NCBI GenBank assembly: GCA_016927855.1
Contig: JAFGLV010000145.1
Coordinates: 62,001-126,000 of the forward strand
Origin: Sedimentisphaerales bacterium
GTDB lineage: Bacteria; Planctomycetota; Phycisphaerae; Sedimentisphaerales; Anaerobacaceae
Reading direction: 5' to 3'
DNA length: 64,000 nt
Positions 1 through 8,645 of the stretch are shown here, piece after piece (positions within the stretch are counted from its first letter, which is position 1; the number at the start of each line of letters is the position of its first letter). A program made the position numbers and the translations under genes. The notes under the pieces are model-generated. The model did no database searches. It was not told the DNA's origin and saw nothing but the letters and a program-made list of their open reading frames with translations.

Positions 1-441
1 GAGCTGATGGTCCGCGCCGGTTTCAAGACTTTCTATCTCGGCTTTGAGAGTTGCTCGCGGCGCTGGCAGCACGACACCGGAGGCAAGGTCTATAGCGAGG
101 AATTCGCTCAAGCGGTTCGTCATCTCCTCGCGGCCGGCGCCGAGCCGGTGAACGTCACCGCCTACCAAATCCTGGGCCATCCGCACGGCGACGTCCAGGA
201 GCTGGAGGATTCGATGCGGTTCGTCCACCATCTGGGCGTGCGCGGGATGCTGGCGGATTTCTCCCCGATCCCGGGCACGGTCGATGGCGAAGCCTGCCGC
301 GTGTGGGCAGACCTCGACGAGCCGCTGCTGCACAATAACACCGCCTTTCCCATTCTTCATCTGGGCTTTGACGAAGTGAATCGGTTGAAGGACCTGCAAC
401 GCCGGCTCAACCGCAACGTGGGCCGCACCGCGCCGATTTGA
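1..441 (+). CDS. Radical SAM family protein, C-terminal fragment
   Basis: The reading frame is already open at base 1, so only the last 146 residues are present and the true start lies upstream. The visible part has the alternating helix/strand pattern of the second half of a radical-SAM TIM barrel (GFESCSRRW, VNVTAYQILGHP, GVRGMLADFSPIPGT), most like the cobalamin-binding or unclassified radical-SAM enzymes. The CxxxCxxC cluster motif would be upstream and is not seen, so the reaction cannot be named. The stop TGA overlaps a possible TTG start of the following miaB frame by 4 bases, which suggests an operon with miaB. The radical-SAM assignment rests on the overall look of the C-terminal half and is moderate. 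Confidence 0.6.
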   Translation, partial: ELMVRAGFKTFYLGFESCSRRWQHDTGGKVYSEEFAQAVRHLLAAGAEPVNVTAYQILGHPHGDVQELEDSMRFVHHLGVRGMLADFSPIPGTVDGEACRVWADLDEPLLHNNTAFPILHLGFDEVNRLKDLQRRLNRNVGRTAPI

Positions 442-473
442 TTCGAACGCTGCCGATGGTTATACTGGCGCCC

Positions 474-1886
474 ATGCCAGGACACAAAGTTCACATCAAG
501 TGCTTTGGGTGCCAGATGAACAAGCTGGACACCGCGCTGGTGACTACGGCACTGATGGACGCAGGCTTCAGCCTGACCGCCGGCGTCAAGGACGCCGACG
601 TCGTGCTCATCAATACCTGTTCGGTGCGCGAGCACGCCGAGGCGCGGGTGCTGTCGCACCTGGGCCACCTCAAGCACCTCAAACGTCAGAAGCCCAACCT
701 GATCGTAGCCGTCATGGGCTGCATGGCGCAGCGGCTGGGCGACAAGCTGCTCGCGCACGAGGCTGTCAATGTCGTCTGCGGCCCGACGGAGATTCCGCGC
801 CTGGTGGACTTGATAGGCGAAGCGCTGGAGCGCAACGCCAAGCAGCTTGCGATAACCCCTGAGATTCGGCGTGAGAACGAGAGCCACAGCGCTTCCCTGG
901 AGCGCTTCGAATCGGCCTACGGCCGGGATGGCGTCGATGACGGCTCAGTACCAGGGCAGGCGTTTGTACGCGTCATGCGTGGCTGCAACAATTTCTGCAC
1001 CTACTGCATCGTGCCGCACGTGCGCGGCCCCGAAGTGTGCCGGTCGCCGCAGGCGATCGTGGAGCAGGTCCGCAAGCTGGCCGAGCAGAGGGTCAAACAG
1101 GTGACGTTTCTGGGCCAGACGGTCAACGCCTACAAGTATCGCGCCGGAGAGAAGACGTACTGCCTGGCCGACCTGCTCTCACTGGCCTCCCAGGTCGAAG
1201 GCATCGAATGGCTGCGATTCGTCACAAGCTATCCATCGGCTGAGTACTACGACGAGATTCTGGCGGTCATGGCGTCCTCGGAGAAGGTATGTCCCTACCT
1301 GCATATCCCTGCTCAGAGCGGCTCGGACCGGGTTCTGCACGCGATGAACCGCCACTACACGGCTGCCCAATACCTTGAGCTGCTGAACCGCGCCAGAGAT
1401 GCAGTCCCCGGTATCGCGCTGGCTGGGGATTTCATCGTCGGGTTTCCGGGCGAGACGGATGAGGATTTCGAGGCGACGGTGAAGCTCGTGCGTCAGGCGC
1501 AGTACCGGAATTGTTTCATCTTCAAATACTCACCCCGCCCCGGGACGGCCGCCGACCGATGGCATCAGGATTCTGTGCCGGCTGAGGTCAAGCAGCGCCG
1601 CAACGTCGAGCTGCTGGCGGTCCAGGAGCAGATCAGCGATGTGTTGAGCCGGCAATTCCAGGGTCAAACGGTTCGCGTCCTCGTGGAAGGTCCGAGCAAG
1701 AAGGCCCACGTTAATCCGACCGATGGCGCGGATAACCCCCAATTGGTCGGCCGCACGTCGGGCGACCACATCGTTGTCTTCAACGGTCCGCTCTCGCTGG
1801 CAGGACGGTTCGCCGATGTGCACATCACGCGAACCTCACCTCTCACCCTGTTCGGGACATTGGCTCCGGCTCCGGCGTTGCGTTAG
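474..1886 (+). CDS. miaB: tRNA-2-methylthio-N6-dimethylallyladenosine synthase MiaB
   Basis: MiaB methylthiolates N6-isopentenyl-adenosine 37 of tRNAs using two [4Fe-4S] clusters and SAM. The N-terminal methylthiotransferase domain carries the three cluster cysteines in FGCQMN (Cys13), NTCSVRE (Cys49) and MGCMAQ (Cys83). The radical-SAM motif is GCNNFCTYC (Cys171, 175, 178). A TRAM domain closes the protein (GRTSGDHIVVF to the end). Length is 470 residues, normal for the family. ATG at 474 was chosen because it puts the first conserved block (KVHIKCFGCQMN) near residue 5; TTG at 438 and ATG at 456 are in frame but add only non-conserved residues. GQTVN instead of the usual GQNVN is a small deviation. 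The 3' end overlaps the convergent glycosidase gene by 4 bases. Confidence 0.95.
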   Translation: MPGHKVHIKCFGCQMNKLDTALVTTALMDAGFSLTAGVKDADVVLINTCSVREHAEARVLSHLGHLKHLKRQKPNLIVAVMGCMAQRLGDKLLAHEAVNVVCGPTEIPRLVDLIGEALERNAKQLAITPEIRRENESHSASLERFESAYGRDGVDDGSVPGQAFVRVMRGCNNFCTYCIVPHVRGPEVCRSPQAIVEQVRKLAEQRVKQVTFLGQTVNAYKYRAGEKTYCLADLLSLASQVEGIEWLRFVTSYPSAEYYDEILAVMASSEKVCPYLHIPAQSGSDRVLHAMNRHYTAAQYLELLNRARDAVPGIALAGDFIVGFPGETDEDFEATVKLVRQAQYRNCFIFKYSPRPGTAADRWHQDSVPAEVKQRRNVELLAVQEQISDVLSRQFQGQTVRVLVEGPSKKAHVNPTDGADNPQLVGRTSGDHIVVFNGPLSLAGRFADVHITRTSPLTLFGTLAPAPALR

Positions 1887-3394
1887 CGAGCGTCTTCTTT
1901 CTCGGCGTTGTCGCCTGGCGCTGCCGGCGGCAGGGTAGGGACGGGACCCAGCATGTCCAGCGCGGCTTGCACCCTCTCGGCGTGCTGCTCCCACATCGGC
2001 ATCAGATCCTCCACCGGCGCCGTCAACGAGGGCGAGACGTCGAACGATGGCAATGGCGGCGCAGGCTGCGGCAAGAGTGACACATACGTTGCGTACATGT
2101 GAAAACGCACCGCCCAGAGCTTCAAGCCCATCGTACTCCTGACCAGCCCGCCGTAAATGGCCATGTCGGTCGCATCGGGCGAATCCGCGAAGGGCCAGGA
2201 CACCCAGCCATGTGCCAGGCGTCTCGACGCTTCGATCTCGGCGCCGATCCAACGGCCTTGCTCGTCCTCATCCAGGTGAGGACGGTTCAGCGGGGCACCG
2301 CCGCCATACCAACCATATTCGCCCAGCACGACCGGTTTGCCGACGTGACAGTATGCCAGGAGGGTCTGCAGATAGGCCAGGTTCCGCAGCCAGTTGTCCC
2401 GCGAGCCGTAAGGGCGGCCCATCAGCGGGTAGAAGTGGATCGAGATGAAGTCGAGCCACTCGGCTTGGCGGTGCGGATTGAAAGCGCAGTAGAGGGAAGG
2501 ATCGCCGGGCCGGATCACCGGAAACGACCATTGGATGTACCCGATCGTAATCAGATGCGTCGGGTCAACCTCTCGCAGCACGCGGACCTGACGCTGCACC
2601 CACTGGTCCGCCAGGTGCTCGCGGAACAACTGCCAGTCGTGCAGACGTGGATCTCCCCGCTTGGCGACGTCCTCAGGCATCTCGATGCTGCCCCACGGCT
2701 CATCGTCGCCGAGGGCCTGGCCCCAGGCGGCTTTCAGGCCGTCTCGATCGCTGTACTTGGACTGAAGCCACGCGTTCCAGCGCGGCGCCCAGGAGGGCGC
2801 CGACCAGGGGAGCTGAGGCTCATTGGCCAGGTCCCAGGCCAGGATGGCGGGCTCACCCTGATATCGCTGTCCCACCACCGTCCAAAAGTGCTCGAGCGCC
2901 GCGAGGGCCTCGTCGCCTGCGAATCGGTCCGGCTGCCAGTAACTCGGCTCACCTTCCCAATCGCCGGGCCCTGTCACGATGAGCCGTATTCCCGCGCGCC
3001 GCGCGATCTCGATCAGGGTATCCAGCTTGCTCAAGGTCTGTTCGTCGATGGTGTTGGGGTCGGGCTGGAACGTCGCGGCCGCGATGAAAACGCGAGCGCA
3101 ATTGACCCCGAGCCGGCGCATCAGTGCGAAATGTTCGGTCACCCAGTCGGCGTCGAACTGCTGCCAGACCTGGGGAGGCCAACCGGTGTTGGGGTCGTAG
3201 TAGTTGGTGCCGAACGGAACGTAAGGCCGACCCGACGCGACTTCGACGAAACCGTCGCCGGTGGCGGTGGTGGCGATCAGCTCCAGCTTCCGCGCGGACG
3301 AGCAACCGGCGGCGCCCGCCAGCAACAGGCTTGATTCGATCCCGATCAATGTCCACAGAGCGATGGTGGCCGGACGTGGGCCTTGGCGTCTCAT
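1883..3394 (-). CDS. GH5-like (cellulase/mannanase family) lipoprotein
   Basis: A 503-residue exported glycoside-hydrolase-like protein. The N-terminus is a lipoprotein signal with lipobox LAGAAGC (Cys31), so it is probably membrane anchored. The rest reads as a (beta/alpha)8 barrel of the GH5/GH-A clan: FGTNYYDP near residue 62, LGVNCARVFI near 96, the acid/base glutamate in WDLANEPQLPW (Glu192) and the nucleophile glutamate in VVLGEYGWYGG (Glu359). Clan GH-A retaining enzymes use exactly these two glutamates. The substrate, likely a beta-glucan or mannan, is not determinable. GGAG lies 8 bases before the ATG. It follows sppA on the same strand after 60 bases and may be co-transcribed. Confidence 0.8.
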   Translation of the reverse strand: MRRQGPRPATIALWTLIGIESSLLLAGAAGCSSARKLELIATTATGDGFVEVASGRPYVPFGTNYYDPNTGWPPQVWQQFDADWVTEHFALMRRLGVNCARVFIAAATFQPDPNTIDEQTLSKLDTLIEIARRAGIRLIVTGPGDWEGEPSYWQPDRFAGDEALAALEHFWTVVGQRYQGEPAILAWDLANEPQLPWSAPSWAPRWNAWLQSKYSDRDGLKAAWGQALGDDEPWGSIEMPEDVAKRGDPRLHDWQLFREHLADQWVQRQVRVLREVDPTHLITIGYIQWSFPVIRPGDPSLYCAFNPHRQAEWLDFISIHFYPLMGRPYGSRDNWLRNLAYLQTLLAYCHVGKPVVLGEYGWYGGGAPLNRPHLDEDEQGRWIGAEIEASRRLAHGWVSWPFADSPDATDMAIYGGLVRSTMGLKLWAVRFHMYATYVSLLPQPAPPLPSFDVSPSLTAPVEDLMPMWEQHAERVQAALDMLGPVPTLPPAAPGDNAEKEDAR

Positions 3395-3454
3395 GCTCCG
3401 TTCTCCACTATCTGGGTGACGATGGCCTGGTCTTGCCCGGACCCGACCCGGCGG

Positions 3455-4540
3455 CTAATAGGCGTTCCACAGATACATGACCTGCGGTGCGCTCAACTCA
3501 TACAGCGTCGAGCGATCGAGCTTCAAGGCTGCCTGGCTGTTGGCGTTCAGCAGGCCCAGGAACGAGAAGGGCCGGCGGTATTCGATCACCTGGGCGTCCG
3601 AAAGGCCCGCGCGGGACATGACGCTGGCAATCGCGTCGTCGAGGTAGCCGATCTTGTCAATCAGCTCCACCTCGAGGGCTTTCGGTGCCGTGTAGACACT
3701 GCCGTCCGCCAGGCGGGTGACCTCTTCGGCGCTCAAAGTGCCGGCCCGCCCCGTCCGAACCACCGCGACAAAGCGTTCGTAAGCCGGCGTCAAAACGCGT
3801 TCGCGAATGTACGCCAGCTCTTCCTCGGTGGGGGTCCGGAACGAACTGGGCCAATCCTTCTTCGCACCTTCCACAAGGAAGACCGGCTGGACGCCCAGCT
3901 TGTCCTTGAGCAAGTCCTCGAAGACGAAGTGGCTCAAGACCACGCCGATGGAACCGGTTATGGTGGTCGGCTCGGCGACGATCTGCTCGCAGGCCACCGA
4001 CGCATAGTAGCCGCCCGAGGCCGCGATGCCTTGCATGAACGCGACGACCGGCTGGCCCTCCTGCTGGCGGTATTTACGTAACTCTTCGTAGATGCGATCG
4101 CTGCCTGAGACGGTGCCACCGGGCGAGTTCACGCGGACGACCAGACCGCGCACGCTGCGGTCGCGCCGCGCCGCCTTGAGCTGGCGATAGACTTCATCGG
4201 CCTGTTCGTCGTCGATGATGCCGGTCAGGTTGACCACGACGATTTTCTGGGCCGGCGACCCCTCCCGCACGATGGCCACTTCGTACTGGCGGGCCTGCCC
4301 CGATGCGATTAGAACGAAGGCGCCGATCAGCAGGAGAAACATCCCGATGTTGGCAAGCACCGATAAGGCGAAGAGAATCCCCCAGAATACGCGCCAGACG
4401 CTCGATTTCTTGTGTGGTCTCTGAAAGGCCTGATACGGCGGCTGAGGCGTGGTCGGCGGCGGGGTCGGGGGTTCGGGACTCGGCGGTCCCTTGCTAAAAG
4501 GAGAAGACTGAAGGTAGTCGTTGTCTTGATGGTATTCCAT
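3455..4540 (-). CDS. sppA: Signal peptide peptidase SppA, S49 family
   Basis: A 361-residue inner-membrane serine protease of the short (single S49 domain) SppA type, which degrades cleaved signal peptides. A proline-rich cytoplasmic tail (residues 18-35) precedes one transmembrane helix at about 50-80. The S49 domain follows, with RVNSPGGTVSGSD at 137-148, the catalytic serine in GIAASGGYYAS (Ser175) and the general-base lysine in EGAKKDWPSSFR (probably Lys228 by comparison with B. subtilis SppA). All key residues are present. The start is well supported: AAGGAG sits 7 bases before the ATG and a strong promoter lies just upstream. The long proline tail before the TM helix is a lineage feature of unknown role. 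Confidence 0.93.
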   Translation of the reverse strand: MEYHQDNDYLQSSPFSKGPPSPEPPTPPPTTPQPPYQAFQRPHKKSSVWRVFWGILFALSVLANIGMFLLLIGAFVLIASGQARQYEVAIVREGSPAQKIVVVNLTGIIDDEQADEVYRQLKAARRDRSVRGLVVRVNSPGGTVSGSDRIYEELRKYRQQEGQPVVAFMQGIAASGGYYASVACEQIVAEPTTITGSIGVVLSHFVFEDLLKDKLGVQPVFLVEGAKKDWPSSFRTPTEEELAYIRERVLTPAYERFVAVVRTGRAGTLSAEEVTRLADGSVYTAPKALEVELIDKIGYLDDAIASVMSRAGLSDAQVIEYRRPFSFLGLLNANSQAALKLDRSTLYELSAPQVMYLWNAY

Positions 4541-4566
4541 GGATAGCTCCTTGAAAAAACACGGCC

Positions 4567-4595
4567 ATTATAGTCCAATGGCTCATAACCGTCAA
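4567..4595 (-). promoter_or_regulatory. Promoter of sppA
   Basis: On the minus strand, TTGACG (4595-4590) and TATAAT (4572-4567) are separated by exactly 17 bases and end about 27 bases before the sppA ATG. This is close to the sigma-70 consensus and is followed by an AAGGAG ribosome binding site. Confidence 0.75.
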
Positions 4596-4803
4596 ACGCA
4601 CACCGGCGCGCGAGGAATCATTTTGCCGCGGTAGCCCGAGCTCGCGAAAGCACCGGGCGCCGCCATGATAGCCGAGTATCCGCAATTCTCCGACCTGAGC
4701 GTATCAACGTGTTCGTGCGGAACAATACTTGTACTGCCAAACCACTGCTGGAGGACTATGCCTTGGAGCCTCTAACAGAATGATCTGTCGCGCTACGGGC
4801 GTT

Positions 4804-4880
4804 GTAGGGGCAACCCCCTGTGGTTGCCCCTTCGGCAAGCTCAGGGCAAGCTCAGGGCAGGCACGGGGATCTGCCCCTAC
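4804..4880. repeat. REP-like doublet (GTAG GGGCA ... TGCCCC CTAC)
   Basis: The left half is GTAG followed by GGGCAACC, a short loop and GGTTGCCCC. The right half ends in GGGGATCTGCCCCTAC, i.e. a second GTAG on the other strand. Between them are two direct copies of GCAAGCTCAGG, and CCTTCGGCAAGCTCAGG (4829-4845) also occurs, reverse-complemented, inside the repeat at 55348-55364. An inverted pair of GTAG-hairpins is the layout of REPIN/BIME elements. No coding role is seen. Confidence 0.75.
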
Positions 4881-4883
4881 CCA

Positions 4884-5292
4884 TCCACCGGTCATTCAGT
4901 AAGGCGCTCTCAGATGCGCGCGGGATCCTCGACGCTTGGCGGGCCCGCCAGGAGGAAGAGGGTGACTGCGTCGCCGCGTGCGAAGCCCTTGACCGAATGG
5001 GGCAACTGCAACTCTGCGGCAGGGTATTCTACGTCGACGCTGAGCCCGTCGCTTATGCCCTTGGCGAGGAGCTGGTCCGGGGACCCAGCTTTGTCATCCA
5101 CTTCGAGAAGGCGGTCGTCGGTCCGCCGTACCGGGGCGTCTACCAGTACGTCAATCAGGCCTTTGCCGCTGTGCTGCCCGAGAAATACGAGACCATCAAC
5201 CGCGAGCAAGACCTCGGCATGCCGGGATGCGCCACGCGAAGAAAAGCTATCAACCCGCCGGATTCGTAAAAAAACACCGCGCCGCCAGGTGA
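4884..5292 (+). pseudogene. DUF2156 (aminoacyl-phosphatidylglycerol synthase-like) remnant, 5'-truncated and frameshifted
   Basis: The frame translates to the second half of a DUF2156 (GNAT-like, C-terminal domain of lysyl-phosphatidylglycerol synthases) protein: GILDAWRARQEEEGD, LCGRVFYVDAEPVAYALGEE, FVIHFEKA, GVYQYVNQAFA and INREQDLGMPG. After GMP at about 5225-5226 one base is missing. The homology resumes in another frame from 5227 (MRHAKKSYQPAGFVKKH) and ends at TGA 5290-5292. The first half of the domain, expected to be 130-150 residues, is absent, and the repeat at 4804-4880 lies where it should be. No ribosome binding site is present. It is a decayed gene rather than a functional protein. 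Confidence 0.8.
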
Positions 5293-5536
5293 CCGCTGCC
5301 ACGGGCCACGAGGCCGGACTTTTCCCAGCGACATGGTTTGGTATCAGCTCCCTGTTTCGCCCTTGGAGTTGTTGCTCCCATAACTCAGGTCACCTTTGCG
5401 AGATTTCCGCAGGTGGTACGCGCGGTGGTAGCATGAACCCGGATGTCCCGTCAATGCCGGCCAAGGCCGGTTGACCCCTGGTATCAGTCTTGCGCTCTCA
5501 TATTCGGTAAATTGAATCGTGTGCAGAATTTCCTCG
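5293..5536. other. Intergenic stretch, nothing recognised
   Basis: 244 bases between the DUF2156 remnant and the promoter at 5537. No open frame with a plausible start and ribosome site, no clear hairpin and no known RNA motif was seen. It may contain further decayed sequence of the neighbouring pseudogene locus. Confidence 0.5.
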
Positions 5537-5564
5537 TTGACAATATGAATAAGCTGGGTATAAT
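5537..5564 (+). promoter_or_regulatory. Near-perfect sigma-70-type promoter
   Basis: TTGACA (5537-5542) and TATAAT (5559-5564), both full consensus, are separated by 16 bases. Transcription would begin near 5571 and run about 265 bases before the next start codon at 5837. Confidence 0.8.
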
Positions 5565-5570
5565 AAGGGC

Positions 5571-5836
5571 ATTGTTTGGAGGAGCGGCCTAAGGGTCATA
5601 CTACCCTGTCGTCATGGGTTTCGGACGAGCAGAAGGCCGTTTCATTCTACGGAACGGGTGTTCGGCCTGGAATCTGGCGCTTGTTTGGCGTGAAGAGGGC
5701 GGCCGGGCGCGTACGCACCAGGAGGCGGCTTTCCAGAAAAGGACTTCGCAGGTTCTCAGGAGAGGGCGCTGCCGGCGCGGATCGCCCATGTGCCAACAAT
5801 GATGGAATTAGCTATCTGCGATGAAGGGGGACGGAC
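5571..5836 (+). other. Long untranslated leader of the 5837 gene (or separate small RNA)
   Basis: This is the sequence between a consensus promoter and the next coding region. It contains no start with a good ribosome site and no frame with recognisable protein. One local hairpin (AGGGT/ACCCT, near 5590-5605) is visible. It does not match the core motifs of tmRNA, RNase P RNA, SRP RNA or common riboswitches that I could check by eye. A long 5' UTR with regulatory structure, or an independent small RNA, are both possible. Confidence 0.4.
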
Positions 5837-7051
5837 ATGAGACGGGATACACTCATCTGCATGCTCGCCTGCGGCCTTGTTTGTGCCACGCCGGTTCTTT
5901 GGAGCGGCTCCGGTGGCATTGCCAAAGGCGATATCTCGGGCGAAAGTTCTACCCTGGCATTGGGCCAATTGATTCTGCGTGATGACTTCGAGGACAACAC
6001 CAAAGGGCCGTTGTGGCGTGTGTACAACGAGGACCCGGGCAATTGCGCGATTGTGGAGGCCGCTAGCCGTCTCGAGTTCCGATCCACGAGTGCCGCAGTC
6101 AATGCGTTTGCAGGTTATATCGCTAATGCCTGGCGGCTCGACCCAAAGCAGGATTTTGCCTTTCGCGCCGACGCCCATTACGACTTGAAGACGCTCGCCG
6201 GAGGCTGGGTCAACATTGGAGTGGCCCCCGACGCGGAGCATCCTCGCCAGCGCAGCGTTGAGATCGGCATCGGTTGTACCAATCTGCTGACGTGCTATTG
6301 GTACGACCAGATAGACGACGGTTGGAGGATCGAGTCGGCGCGCGAGTCGCGACTCACCAATGATGTGGCACTATATATTTCCTATACGACCGACGACGAC
6401 ACATTATATGTCAGCGACAGCGGGTATGGCGCCGAACATGCCTGGAGGAGTTTCCCCGGCCTGCTGAAGGGGCAATGGGGAGGTGAGCCTGTCTTCGTGT
6501 ACCTCGGGGGCAGATCGGACGGGCTGGAAGTCGGCGCCGGCCGTGCCTATCTTGACAATCTGCTCGTGGAGCAGGGCTTGGTCGTCGAGGCGGCGTTGCA
6601 GGAGGTTTACCGCTTCTGGTCTCCTTTGACCGGTGGTCACTTCTACACGATGGACGAGTGGGAGAAGGAGAAACTCCTGGTCGACTATGCCGACGTCTGG
6701 ATCTATGAGGGAATCGGCTACCGTGCTTATCCGGACCGATCCGATCCGGCCTGCAAACCCGTGTACCGATTCTGGTCGCCCGACTTGGCCAAGCACTTCT
6801 ACACGATCAGCGAAAGCGAGAGGCAGAAGGTCGCGGATGAACAGGGCGCAACCTGGGCATACGAAGGGGTGGCCTTCTACGCCTATCCGGAAGGGGCGCA
6901 GCCCGAATGGGCGCTTCCGGTGTACCGGTTCTGGTCGGCCAGTTTGGGGTCTCATTTCTACACGATGGACCTGGCTGAACGAGATAAGGTGGTCAACGAG
7001 TACGCCGGCATCTGGAGCTACGAAGGCATCGCCTGGTACGCCAGCCAGTAG
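5837..7051 (+). CDS. Secreted protein with three C-terminal DUF5648-type repeats
   Basis: A 404-residue exported protein. A signal peptide (MRRDTLICMLACGLVCA) is followed by a beta-rich region, residues 45-250, resembling a concanavalin/LamG-like sandwich (LRDDFEDNTKGPLWRVYNED, GRAYLDNLLVE). Three tandem repeats of about 48 residues fill residues 256-404. Each reads VYRFWSP or VYRFWSA, HFYT, a charged helix and WxYEGIxYxA. This is the repeat found in PF18885/DUF5648, usually on secreted or surface proteins; its function is unknown. GGGGGA lies 8-10 bases before the ATG. It stands alone behind the strong promoter at 5537. Export and repeats are seen directly; a binding role is only inference. 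Confidence 0.75.
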   Translation: MRRDTLICMLACGLVCATPVLWSGSGGIAKGDISGESSTLALGQLILRDDFEDNTKGPLWRVYNEDPGNCAIVEAASRLEFRSTSAAVNAFAGYIANAWRLDPKQDFAFRADAHYDLKTLAGGWVNIGVAPDAEHPRQRSVEIGIGCTNLLTCYWYDQIDDGWRIESARESRLTNDVALYISYTTDDDTLYVSDSGYGAEHAWRSFPGLLKGQWGGEPVFVYLGGRSDGLEVGAGRAYLDNLLVEQGLVVEAALQEVYRFWSPLTGGHFYTMDEWEKEKLLVDYADVWIYEGIGYRAYPDRSDPACKPVYRFWSPDLAKHFYTISESERQKVADEQGATWAYEGVAFYAYPEGAQPEWALPVYRFWSASLGSHFYTMDLAERDKVVNEYAGIWSYEGIAWYASQ

Positions 7052-7225
7052 CCACTGCGTTCCGGATCGACAGGTCCGGGACGGCACGTCCTAATACCGG
7101 GGCGGTCCGGGCTCAGTGCCGTCGTGTCGATTCCCATTTTCGGCCGGACAGTCCACGTGCGGTCGGCACGCGCCCGATCGAGCCGGATTCCCGTCCATCT
7201 TCCGCTCGATTTCCCAAGTATCGGC

Positions 7226-7254
7226 TTGAGTGATATGCCGTTTTCTGGTATGGT
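7226..7254 (+). promoter_or_regulatory. Probable promoter of purD
   Basis: TTGAGT (7226-7231) and TATGGT (7249-7254) are 17 bases apart, about 90 bases before the purD start. The rest of 7052-7342 shows no gene; the T-loop-like GGTTCAAATC near 7311 has no tRNA around it. Confidence 0.55.
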
Positions 7255-7342
7255 AGCCGCTTTGCCGCGGGCAGAGCGAGGCACCCTTGCGCCCGCACAG
7301 GAACGATCCGGTTCAAATCAGGATGACAATCGAGGTAGATGG

Positions 7343-8614
7343 ATGGACGTACTGCTGATCGGAAGCGGGGGACGCGAGCACGCCATCGCGTGGAAGCTCA
7401 GGCAATCCAGAAGGCTCGGCACGCTTTACATCGCGCCGGGCAATACCGGCACCGCCCGATGCGGCCAGAATGTCAATATCGACGACACCGACATCGCAGC
7501 CCTGGTGGAGTTCGCCAGGGCCAAAAAGGTCGGCCTGGTGGTCGTTGGTCCCGAGGACCCGCTGGCGGGCGGCGTGGTCGATGCGATGGTGGCGGCCAGC
7601 ATCAAGGCGTTCGGCCCAAGCCGAGCGGCGGCGCAACTGGAGGCCGATAAAGCGTTTGCCAAGCATATGATGCGCTCTTGCGCCGTCTCGACGGCGGAGG
7701 CACGGGTGTTCGACCGCTTCAGCGACGCCAAAGCCTACATCGCCAGTCGTGACGAACCGGTCGTGATCAAGGCGGCCGGTCTGGCCAAGGGTAAGGGGGT
7801 GGTCGTCTGCGACGACCCGGCCGATGGCATCCTCGCGGCCGAGAAGATCATGGTCGACAAGATCTACGGCGCCGCCGGCGAGCGCATCGTCGTCGAAGAC
7901 AAACTGCTGGGTGAAGAAGCCTCGATTCTCGCCTTCGTCGACGGTCACAACATCTACCTGATGGAATCGTCCCAAGATCACAAACCCATCGGTGATGGCG
8001 ACACCGGTCCCAACACCGGCGGCATGGGTGCCTACAGCCCGGCGCCGTTGGTCACGGATGCGATGATGCAGAAGATCTCGCGGGAAGTGTTCGTACCGAT
8101 TGTCGACGCGATGAATCGCAATGGGACGCCCTACAAAGGCATCCTCTACGCCGGTCTGATGATGACCAGCGGCGGGCCGCGGGTGCTCGAATTCAACGTT
8201 CGCTTTGGCGACCCTGAAACGCAGCCCATCCTGATGCGTTTGCAGAGCGACCTGCTCGAGATCCTGCTGGCCGTCTGTGATGAACGTCTGGATGAGGTCA
8301 CCCTCAAGTGGGACCCTCGACCGGCCGTCTGCGTGGTCATGGCTTCCGGTGGGTACCCCGAGGCCTATGAGAAAGGCAAAGTCATCACCGGTATCGAAGA
8401 CGCGGAAGCCCTGGGGGAAGTGGTTGTTTTTCAGGCGGGCACCCGCCAGCAGAATGGTGACATCGTCACCGCGGGTGGGCGCGTGCTGGGGGTGACCGCC
8501 CTCGGTCGCGACATTGCGGCCGCGAAGGCACGCGCCTACGAAGCGGTCGCACGCGTTCACTTCGACGGGGCCTACTGCCGCCGCGACATCTCGGACAAGG
8601 CCCTCAGGCAGTGA
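7343..8614 (+). CDS. purD: Phosphoribosylamine-glycine ligase PurD
   Basis: PurD joins 5-phosphoribosylamine and glycine with ATP, the second step of purine synthesis, in the cytoplasm. The 423 residues match the family length. The N-domain begins MDVLLIGSGGREHAIAWKL. The ATP-grasp domain shows VIKAAGLAKGKGVVVC, GEEASILAFVDG, the GPNTGGMGAYSP loop and EFNVRFGDPETQ, which holds the metal ligands. ATG 7343 is chosen because it starts directly at the conserved glycine-rich strand and has GAGG 7 bases upstream; an upstream in-frame extension to 7124 is not conserved. It is followed 31 bases later by the AsmA-like gene on the same strand. Confidence 0.96.
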   Translation: MDVLLIGSGGREHAIAWKLRQSRRLGTLYIAPGNTGTARCGQNVNIDDTDIAALVEFARAKKVGLVVVGPEDPLAGGVVDAMVAASIKAFGPSRAAAQLEADKAFAKHMMRSCAVSTAEARVFDRFSDAKAYIASRDEPVVIKAAGLAKGKGVVVCDDPADGILAAEKIMVDKIYGAAGERIVVEDKLLGEEASILAFVDGHNIYLMESSQDHKPIGDGDTGPNTGGMGAYSPAPLVTDAMMQKISREVFVPIVDAMNRNGTPYKGILYAGLMMTSGGPRVLEFNVRFGDPETQPILMRLQSDLLEILLAVCDERLDEVTLKWDPRPAVCVVMASGGYPEAYEKGKVITGIEDAEALGEVVVFQAGTRQQNGDIVTAGGRVLGVTALGRDIAAAKARAYEAVARVHFDGAYCRRDISDKALRQ

Positions 8615-8645
8615 GGCCGCTAAGACACGGGTCGTTTGGGCTCTT

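Noticed and set aside
2099-3334. Plus-strand open frame opposite the GH5-like gene (411 codons)
   Set aside because: Shadow frame; the minus strand has a signal peptide, lipobox and both catalytic glutamates.
7305-7325. GGTTCAAATC resembling a tRNA T-loop upstream of purD
   Set aside because: The T-stem is imperfect and no acceptor, D or anticodon arm can be folded around it.
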